Of a stretch of DNA of 10,594 bases, positions 6,009-10,594 are shown piece by piece; positions within the stretch are counted from its first letter, which is position 1; each line of letters starts with the position of its first letter. Source of the stretch: Intrasporangium_A sp039812505 (GTDB taxonomy: Bacteria > Actinomycetota > Actinomycetes > Actinomycetales > Dermatophilaceae); assembly GCF_039812505.1 (NCBI RefSeq), contig NZ_JBDIAQ010000123.1, positions 1 through 10,594 of the forward strand, read 5' to 3'. Both the position numbers and the translations under genes were made by a program. The notes beneath the pieces were generated by a model. The model did no database searches. It worked only from the letters and a program-made list of their open reading frames with translations, and was not told where the DNA came from.

Positions 6009-7289
6009 ATGAGCAAGAAGACCCCCTCCCAGGCCCACGGCCTCGACGGCTTCTACGAGGCGCTGCGTCGGCCGGGCATCACCCGCGCCAGCGACGGACG
6101 CTGGTTCGCCGGGGTCGCGGCCGGCCTGGCCCGCCGGCTGGGTGTGGACCCCCTGGTCGTGCGGGGCGCGTTCATCCTGTTCGGGCTGTTCTTCGGGATG
6201 GGCGTCGCCCTCTACCTGGTGTGCTGGCTGCTCATGCCCGACGAGAAGGGCAAGCTGCCGATCGAGGCCGCCCTCAAGTACGGCGACGGCGGGTCGATCT
6301 TCCTGATGGTCATCACCGGGATGTCACTGGTCGGCGGCGGTCCCTGGTGGAACGGCGACATGAACAGCTTCCGCGCCGTCGGGCTCGCCGTCCTCGTCGC
6401 GGCCGGCTGGTGGTTCCTGACCCAGACCCGTCCAGGACGCGACCTGCTGGACAACCGTCCGGACGCGCCCCCGCAGGACCCGTCCGCCGTGCCGGGAGGG
6501 GTCTCCACCGGCAATGCCGCAGCGGCAGCCGGGGCGAGCTTCACGTCACCCGGCCACGCGCCGGCGCCGGCTACCGCAGCGGCGGCGGGCTCGGCGGCAT
6601 ACCCCGTGCCGGTGGTCCGCGTGCGGGGCATCGGCTTCGCGGCCGGGCTGTTGATCCTCGGCCTGGCGACCGTCGTCGGCGTGGCCGTCCACACCATCGC
6701 GAGCACGGCCGGCTGGGGCGGCAACCACGTCGGCACCGCGCTCGCGGCCGCGCTCGGCACGCTCGGGCTCGGGCTCGTGACAGCGGGCCTGGCCGGGCGC
6801 CGGTCGGGGTGGCTCGCGCCGTTCGCGATCTTCGGGACCGTGGCGAGCCTGATGACGCTGGTCGTGCCGTCCGGCCTGAACGTGCCGTTCGAGATCGGTG
6901 ACCAGACTCACACCGTCACCAGCCTGGCGGTCGGCGACCGCTTCGAGCTCGGTATCGGTAACCTTGGTGTCGACCTGGCGGGGGCCGACTACACGTCGAC
7001 CCCGGCAATGCCGGATGTCGTCCACGCCGCCGTGGGTCTCGGCCAGCTCGACCTCGTCGTCCCCAAGGGTGTGAACGTCGTCGTGCACGCCACCGCCAGG
7101 GCGGGGGAGCTGCGTGCCTCCGGGGTGTCCGAGGTCGACGGCGACGCGCGGAGCGGCTCGCAGTACACCTACGACGGCACCGGGTGGACCCGAACCGTGC
7201 GGTTCGGCGACAAGGGTGCCCCCGAGATCGAGGTCTTCGCCGAGGTCGGCCTGGGCCAGGTCAACATCTCGACGGCGAGCACGCCATGA
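6009..7289 (+). CDS. PspC-domain membrane protein with C-terminal LiaF-like toastrack domain
   Basis: This 426-residue protein starts with a PspC domain (about 18-80): RASDGRWFAGVAAGLARRLG, then the helix GAFILFGLFFGMGVALYLVCWLLMP. More hydrophobic helices follow near 97-110 and 122-138. An Ala/Pro/Gly-rich linker (about 150-198) comes next, then three helices near 207-233, 241-262 and 267-286. The C-terminal 125 residues form a beta-rich repeat region with GNLGVDLAG, AVGLGQLDLVVPKGVNV and EVGLGQVNIS, typical of the toastrack/LiaF C-terminal fold. Such proteins sense or transduce envelope stress at the membrane and often restrain a partner kinase. Divergence from a PspC-fused kinase and its regulator supports that role. 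It overlaps the next gene by ATGA. I recognise architecture, not a named orthologue; EsrI- or LiaF-like function is inference. Confidence 0.88.
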   Translation: MSKKTPSQAHGLDGFYEALRRPGITRASDGRWFAGVAAGLARRLGVDPLVVRGAFILFGLFFGMGVALYLVCWLLMPDEKGKLPIEAALKYGDGGSIFLMVITGMSLVGGGPWWNGDMNSFRAVGLAVLVAAGWWFLTQTRPGRDLLDNRPDAPPQDPSAVPGGVSTGNAAAAAGASFTSPGHAPAPATAAAAGSAAYPVPVVRVRGIGFAAGLLILGLATVVGVAVHTIASTAGWGGNHVGTALAAALGTLGLGLVTAGLAGRRSGWLAPFAIFGTVASLMTLVVPSGLNVPFEIGDQTHTVTSLAVGDRFELGIGNLGVDLAGADYTSTPAMPDVVHAAVGLGQLDLVVPKGVNVVVHATARAGELRASGVSEVDGDARSGSQYTYDGTGWTRTVRFGDKGAPEIEVFAEVGLGQVNISTASTP

Positions 7290-7747
7290 GTGAGCACACC
7301 CACAAGGCGACCCCACCCGACCACGACCCGATGGACAGGACGATGAACGAGAAGCACGAGCAGCCCGACGACACCACGGTGCTCGGCGACCCGACCCGGG
7401 CGATCCCCGAGCCGCCGTTCCGGGTCGAGCCGGCCCAGCCGGTGCCCGACGACGTGGTGGTCCCCGAGCCGGTCGCCCCGGCCGGGCCGCCCGCACCCGA
7501 CCCGGCGACCCGCCAGCCCGAGCCGACCCCCTACCGGCCACCGCTGGTGACCATCCAGAAGGGCCCTCGGCCCGGCACCGTCGTGCTCGGGCTGCTCACC
7601 CTCGTCGTGGCCGCCTACGTGCTCGTCACGAACCTCACCGGCGCCCAGGTCGACCTGACCCGGACGGGCCCCGTGCTCGTCGGCGGGCTCGGCGTGCTTC
7701 TCGTGCTGGTGGGGGTCACCGGGGTCCTGCTCGGGCGGCGCCGCTGA
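7286..7747 (+). CDS. Small Pro-rich protein with two C-terminal transmembrane helices, function unknown
   Basis: This 153-residue protein has about 95 hydrophilic, Pro/Asp/Glu-rich residues followed by two hydrophobic helices (about 98-118 and 127-149), a short polar turn (GAQVDLTRTG) and a terminal RRR. The likely topology is a two-helix hairpin anchoring a disordered cytoplasmic tail, with the terminal arginines also inside. I do not recognise the family. It overlaps the pspC-toastrack stop by ATGA and precedes a hairpin terminator, so it belongs to that operon and may be a further membrane partner of the stress system, in the manner of small LiaI-like proteins; that is inference. An alternative start is ATG 7343 (Met20, AGG a few bases upstream); coupling favours 7286. 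Confidence 0.7.
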   Translation: MSEHTHKATPPDHDPMDRTMNEKHEQPDDTTVLGDPTRAIPEPPFRVEPAQPVPDDVVVPEPVAPAGPPAPDPATRQPEPTPYRPPLVTIQKGPRPGTVVLGLLTLVVAAYVLVTNLTGAQVDLTRTGPVLVGGLGVLLVLVGVTGVLLGRRR

Positions 7748-7767
7748 CCGGACAGCCGCAGCACACG

Positions 7768-7801
7768 GTATGCCGCCCAGCTCGCCGGCCGGGCGGCATA
7801 C
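7768..7801 (+). terminator. Strong hairpin closing the pspC operon
   Basis: A perfect 11-bp inverted repeat (GTATGCCGCCC at 7768-7778, GGGCGGCATAC at 7791-7801) with a 12-nt loop starts 20 nt after the stop codon at 7747 and ends before the next promoter. There is no T-tract, so it is an actinobacterial-type non-canonical terminator or an mRNA 3'-end stabiliser. Both arms are copies of the recurring 10-mer GGCGGCATAC. Confidence 0.7.
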
Positions 7802-7865
7802 GTCTGCCTCGGGTGGCCGGCAGGACCGCTGCGGATCTTGGCGGCCCGGTGTCGGCTCTCCTCGT

Positions 7866-7871
7866 TAGGCT
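7866..7871 (+). promoter_or_regulatory. Putative -10 element TAGGCT of the M13 peptidase gene
   Basis: TAGGCT fits TAnnnT and would start transcription near 7878, giving a leader of about 24 nt that contains the Shine-Dalgarno. No convincing -35 is found at 16-18 bp; TTGGCG at 7838-7843 is 22 bp away, too far. Confidence 0.4.
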
Positions 7872-7889
7872 CGGGGGAGTCCATCCGAC

Positions 7890-7895
7890 AGGAGA
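7890..7895 (+). promoter_or_regulatory. Shine-Dalgarno AGGAGA of the M13 peptidase gene
   Basis: AGGAGA lies 6 nt before the GTG at 7902 and fixes that start. It is the best ribosome-binding site in the window. Confidence 0.75.
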
Positions 7896-7901
7896 ACTCA
7901 C

Positions 7902-9866
7902 GTGACGCTGAAGTCCGGTATCGACCTGCCCAACCTCGACCGGTCGGTCCGCCCGCAGGACGACCTCTTCCGGTTCGTCAACGGCAGCTGGCTCGAGACG
8001 ACCGAGATCCCGGGGGACCGGGCCCGCTTCGGAACCTTCGACATCCTGCGCGAGGAGTCGATGCGGCGGGTGCGCGACATCATCGAGGAGGCAGCAGGCG
8101 ACACCTCGGCCGAGACGGGCTCGCCCAGCCGGCAGGTCGGTGACCTGTACGCGAGCTTCATGGACACCGACCGGGTGGAGGAGCTCGGCCTGGCGCCGCT
8201 GCAGCCGTTGCTGGGCGAGGTCGCCGCGATCGACTCGGTCGACGCGTTCGGCACTGCCCTGGGGCGGCTGCGCCGGGCGGGGGTGGACGGCCTCGTGCGG
8301 CACTTCGTCGCCCCGGACGAGCGCTCGCCGGAGGAGTACGTCGTCTATCTCGAGCAGGGCGGGTTGGGGCTGCCGGACGAGTCGTTCTACCGGGAGGAGA
8401 AGTACGCCGAGATCCGGGAGAAGTACGTCGCCCACGTCGGGCGGATGCTCGGCCTGGCCGGCGTCCCCGCTGCCGACGAGAAGGCGACGAGGGTCATGGC
8501 GCTCGAGACGCGCCTGGCCGGGGCGCACTGGGACAAGGTCACCAACCGGGACGCGCTCAAGACCTACAACGCCACGACCCGCGCCGAGCTCGAGCAGCTC
8601 GCTCCCGAGTACCCCTGGGGCTCCTGGCTGTCGGCGCTCGAGGGGCCGGGCGACGCCCTGGCCAAGGTGATCGTGCGCCAGCCGAGCTTCGTCGCGGCCC
8701 TCAGCGGTGCGCTGCCCGAGGTCGAGCTCGACGACTGGCGGGCGTGGCTGACCTGGCACGTCATCACCGAGCTGGCGCCCCTGCTGCCCGAGGCGCTCGT
8801 AGCCGAGGACTTCGACTTCTACGGGCGCACCCTGTCGGGCCAGCCGGAGAACAAGGAGCGCTGGAAGCGTGGGGTCGCCGTCGTCGAGGAGGCCCTCGGC
8901 GAGGCGGTCGGCCGACTGTACGCCGCCAGGTGGTTCCCGCCCGAGGCGAAGGAGCGGATGCAGCAGCTGGTCGCCAACCTGGTGGAGGCGTTCCGGCGCT
9001 CGTTCGCCTCGCTCGACTGGATGGGCCCGCAGACGCGGGCGGAGGCGATCGCGAAGCTCGACCGGTTCACCCCGAAGATCGGCTACCCGGACCGGTGGCG
9101 CGACTACTCCTCGATCGTCGTCTCGCCCACGGACCTGGTCGGCAACGTCTGCCGCGCGGGGGCCTTCGAGGTGGATCGCAACCTCGCCAAGCTCGGCCGA
9201 CCGATCGACCGGGGGGAGTGGTTCATGCTGCCCCAGACGGTCAACGCCTACTACCTGCCGTCGATGAACGAGATCGTCTTCCCGGCCGCCATCCTGCAGC
9301 CGCCGTTCTTCGACCTCGAGGCCGACGACGCGGTCAACTACGGCGGCATCGGGGCCGTCATCGGGCACGAGCTGGGCCACGGTTTCGACGACCAGGGCTC
9401 GCGCTACGACGGCACCGGGGCCCTGCGCGACTGGTGGACCGAGCAGGACCGGCAGCGCTTCGACACGCTGGCCCAGCGGCTGATCGCCCAGTTCGACACG
9501 TACGTGCCGCACGGGCTGGACGACTCGCACCACGTCAACGGGGCGCTGACGGTCGGTGAGAACATCGGCGACCTCGGCGGGCTGCAGATCGGGTATTCCG
9601 CCTACCGGATCGCGTCCGCGCAGTCCGGGATGCCGGAGCTGGACGGGTTCAGTGGCCCCCAGCGGTTCTTCATCGGCTGGGCCCAGGTGTGGAAGGGCAA
9701 GGCCCGCCCCGAGGAGGCGGTCCGGTTGCTCGCCATCGACCCGCACTCGCCGCAGGAGTTCCGCGGCAACGCCGTGCGCAACGTCACGGAGTTCCACGAG
9801 GCGTTCGGGGTGACCCGCGGCGACGGCCTCTGGCTGGCCGAGGAGGAGCGTGTGGGGATCTTCTGA
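7902..9866 (+). CDS. M13-family zinc metallopeptidase (PepO/Zmp1-like)
   Basis: This 654-residue protein is a full-length M13 (neprilysin/PepO) endopeptidase. The N-terminal domain covers about 10-400 (opening with FRFVNGSW). The catalytic half has the substrate-binding NAYY motif (448-451) and the zinc site GHELGHGFDDQ, with ligands His489 and His493 and catalytic Glu490. The third ligand Glu553 and Asp557 lie in GENIGDLGG. DPHSPQEFRGN (613-623) provides the transition-state His615 and substrate Arg621. Length matches mycobacterial Zmp1 (about 660 residues). There is no signal peptide or N-terminal helix, so it should be cytosolic unless exported without one. It probably cleaves short peptides. 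It has its own Shine-Dalgarno and promoter and is monocistronic, with an SRPBCC gene converging behind it. The terminal residues are RVGIF rather than the CxxW end of eukaryotic members. Confidence 0.95.
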   Translation: MTLKSGIDLPNLDRSVRPQDDLFRFVNGSWLETTEIPGDRARFGTFDILREESMRRVRDIIEEAAGDTSAETGSPSRQVGDLYASFMDTDRVEELGLAPLQPLLGEVAAIDSVDAFGTALGRLRRAGVDGLVRHFVAPDERSPEEYVVYLEQGGLGLPDESFYREEKYAEIREKYVAHVGRMLGLAGVPAADEKATRVMALETRLAGAHWDKVTNRDALKTYNATTRAELEQLAPEYPWGSWLSALEGPGDALAKVIVRQPSFVAALSGALPEVELDDWRAWLTWHVITELAPLLPEALVAEDFDFYGRTLSGQPENKERWKRGVAVVEEALGEAVGRLYAARWFPPEAKERMQQLVANLVEAFRRSFASLDWMGPQTRAEAIAKLDRFTPKIGYPDRWRDYSSIVVSPTDLVGNVCRAGAFEVDRNLAKLGRPIDRGEWFMLPQTVNAYYLPSMNEIVFPAAILQPPFFDLEADDAVNYGGIGAVIGHELGHGFDDQGSRYDGTGALRDWWTEQDRQRFDTLAQRLIAQFDTYVPHGLDDSHHVNGALTVGENIGDLGGLQIGYSAYRIASAQSGMPELDGFSGPQRFFIGWAQVWKGKARPEEAVRLLAIDPHSPQEFRGNAVRNVTEFHEAFGVTRGDGLWLAEEERVGIF

Positions 9867-9870
9867 GCTC

Positions 9871-9909
9871 GGCCGGCGGGCGCGGTGCCTTGCTCGGCCC
9901 GTGTCGGCC
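9871..9909. terminator. Imperfect hairpin between convergent genes, possible bidirectional terminator
   Basis: GGCCG (9871-9875) pairs with CGGCC (9905-9909) and GGGC (9878-9881) with GCCC (9897-9900), with a small internal loop and a 15-nt terminal loop. It fills nearly the whole 45-bp gap between the M13 and SRPBCC stop codons. No T-tract is present, and such G+C-rich pairing can arise by chance. Confidence 0.3.
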
Positions 9910-9911
9910 GG

Positions 9912-10373
9912 TCAGGGCGCCTCGACGGCGCGTCGGAGCTGCTGCAGGCCACGTTCGAAGTCGGGCGCGACCATCTTCTCCGTCGACCAGAACCGGCTCA
10001 TCAGGCGCATGACCAGGTTCTGCGGGCCGGTCATCAGCCACTCGACCTGCGTCCGGTCGCCGTGGGGGACGAGGGTGAAGTCGATGCGGTTGTGGGCCTG
10101 CATCGGCGACTGGAAGAGCAGGTCGATGCCGACGTGCGTGTCGGACACCTCGAGGATCTCCATCCGTCCCGAGCCGGCCTTGCCGTTGCCGCGCCAGCCG
10201 TAGATCGCACCGACCCCGCGCGCCGGTCCCTGGTAGGTGCGCTCCATGTTCGGGTCCAGGTCCTCCCACGGGGACCAGCCTCGCCACTCGTGCAGGTCTG
10301 TCAGCAGCGGGAGGATGCGGTCCGGCGGTGCCGCGATCTCGACCGAACGGCTGACACGGAACTCCTTGGCCAT
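9912..10373 (-). CDS. SRPBCC (START/Bet v1-like) family protein
   Basis: This 153-residue protein has the SRPBCC pattern. The first strand is EFRVSRSVEIAAPPDRILPL (4-23), then the helix pair leading to WRGWSPWEDLDPNM (30-43), strands around GVGAIYGWRGN (53-63) and GRMEILEVS (69-77), and a long C-terminal amphipathic helix with FERGLQQLRRAVE (139-151). The fold forms a cavity for hydrophobic ligands; members include polyketide cyclases, lipid-transfer proteins and Hsp90-ATPase activators, and the ligand here cannot be told. I chose ATG 10373 because it starts exactly at the domain, and a TAGGGT hexamer lies 7 nt upstream; upstream in-frame codons read as non-conserved sequence. It converges on the M13 peptidase gene and is divergent from the partial gene at the right edge. 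Confidence 0.85.
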   Translation of the reverse strand: MAKEFRVSRSVEIAAPPDRILPLLTDLHEWRGWSPWEDLDPNMERTYQGPARGVGAIYGWRGNGKAGSGRMEILEVSDTHVGIDLLFQSPMQAHNRIDFTLVPHGDRTQVEWLMTGPQNLVMRLMSRFWSTEKMVAPDFERGLQQLRRAVEAP

Positions 10374-10380
10374 GCGGGAC

Positions 10381-10386
10381 ACCCTA
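10381..10386 (-). promoter_or_regulatory. Putative -10 element TAGGGT, leaderless SRPBCC start
   Basis: TAGGGT fits TAnnnT and ends 7 nt before the ATG at 10373, with no Shine-Dalgarno, so the transcript would begin at the start codon. No good -35 is visible. Confidence 0.45.
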
Positions 10387-10421
10387 TGGCCGGGAGCGGT
10401 GCTCTGGCCCGCTCGGCGGCA

Positions 10422-10427
10422 TACGCT
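10422..10427 (+). promoter_or_regulatory. Putative -10 element TACGCT for the right-edge gene
   Basis: TACGCT overlaps a GGCGGCATAC copy and would start transcription near 10434. That is either a leaderless GTG at 10433 or the first base of a leader of about 80 nt before the GTG at 10517. The same hexamer is used at 3606-3611. Confidence 0.4.
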
Positions 10428-10434
10428 GGTCTGT

Positions 10435-10479
10435 GCGCCCACCGACGGAGTGGGCGCCAGGGTCTGCCCGCGATGCGGG
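10435..10479 (+). other. Two hairpins in the predicted 5' leader of the right-edge gene
   Basis: GCGCCCAC (10435-10442) and GTGGGCGC (10450-10457) form a perfect 8-bp stem with a 7-nt loop; CCCGC (10467-10471) and GCGGG (10475-10479) form a 5-bp stem with a 3-nt loop. If transcription starts near 10434, both lie in the leader upstream of the Shine-Dalgarno. It matches no riboswitch class I know. If translation instead starts at 10433, they are simply coding sequence. Confidence 0.35.
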
Positions 10480-10516
10480 ACGCCCGGTGCAGTGGGCCAG
10501 CCGGAAGGGGACACCG

Positions 10517-10594
10517 GTGGACGACGTCACGACGGTCCGCGCATGGCTGCTCGGCGGCGATCCGGCCATCCGCTGGCAGGTGCTGCGCGACCTG
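10517..10594 (+). CDS. Start of an uncharacterised gene, possibly squalene-cyclase/prenyltransferase-repeat-like (cut by window edge)
   Basis: Twenty-six codons are visible and the frame is open to the edge. The start is GTG 10517, preceded by AAGGGG (10505-10510) at 6-nt spacing. The peptide contains VRAWLLGGDPAIRWQVLRDL. From memory, similar N-termini (WLL-DPAIRWQV-RDL) occur in actinobacterial proteins annotated as squalene-cyclase or prenyltransferase-repeat-like, but the segment is too short to assign a function. An in-frame GTG at 10433 would add 28 residues rich in Pro/Arg/Gly that look unlike a conserved N-terminus. The gene is divergent from the SRPBCC gene. Confidence 0.5.
   Translation, partial: MDDVTTVRAWLLGGDPAIRWQVLRDL

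Noticed and set aside
5885..6016. N-terminal extension of the kinase by 44 codons to an ATG at 6016
   Set aside because: It would run across the operator and into the divergent pspC start. The codons look like random high-G+C translation, and a GAGG site marks the internal ATG at 5884.
4535..6901. A 788-codon open frame on the plus strand across the kinase and pspC genes
   Set aside because: It is Arg/Pro/Gly/His-rich without domain signatures and lies antisense to the kinase and out of frame with pspC; a typical shadow of high third-position G+C.
7716..9797. A 693-codon open frame antisense to the M13 peptidase gene
   Set aside because: Its composition mirrors the sense gene, it has no recognisable motif, and the sense frame encodes a complete M13 enzyme with all catalytic residues.

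Overview
The window is very G+C-rich, has GTG as well as ATG starts, short divergent intergenic gaps and repeated ATGA stop/start overlaps. With the gene families present (PspC-fused histidine kinase, cytosolic Zmp1-like M13 peptidase, paired crcB genes), this points to an actinobacterial chromosome. The frequent word GGCGGCATAC makes me lean to Micrococcales near Intrasporangiaceae, but that is from memory and cannot be verified here. I see no rRNA, tRNA, CRISPR, transposase or phage gene; the stretch reads as core or near-core chromosome.

Layout. (1) Positions 1-1231, minus strand: a YigZ/IMPACT-family gene overlaps by ATGA a HhH-GPD DNA glycosylase that runs off the left edge. (2) Positions 1358-2085, plus strand: two CrcB/Fluc fluoride-channel subunits overlap by ATGA. 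The second converges on, and overlaps by 50 bp, a sirohydrochlorin chelatase (CbiX/SirB) gene. (3) Positions 2036-3599, minus strand: a YbfF-like alpha/beta hydrolase followed 16 nt later by the chelatase. (4) Positions 3657-7747: a divergent envelope-stress signalling module. Leftward run a PspC-domain histidine kinase and a NarL-type response regulator (ATGA overlap). Rightward run a PspC plus LiaF-like 'toastrack' membrane protein and a small Pro-rich two-TM protein (ATGA overlap), closed by a strong hairpin. The 124-bp gap between the two arms holds a perfect 7-bp inverted repeat flanked by two identical CACGCT -10-like elements. (5) Positions 7902-9866: a full-length cytosolic M13 zinc metallopeptidase of the PepO/Zmp1 type. 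(6) Positions 9912-10373, minus strand: an SRPBCC protein. (7) Positions 10517-10594: the first codons of a plus-strand gene with a structured leader.

The most interesting part is the divergent PspC module, a three- or four-component Lia/Psp/Esr-like system with a visible candidate operator. Two sequence-level patterns also stand out. Five gene starts have an nAnnnT hexamer 6-7 nt before the start codon and no clear Shine-Dalgarno, which suggests leaderless transcription. The word GGCGGCATAC occurs six times, in coding and non-coding DNA, and builds both arms of a terminator.
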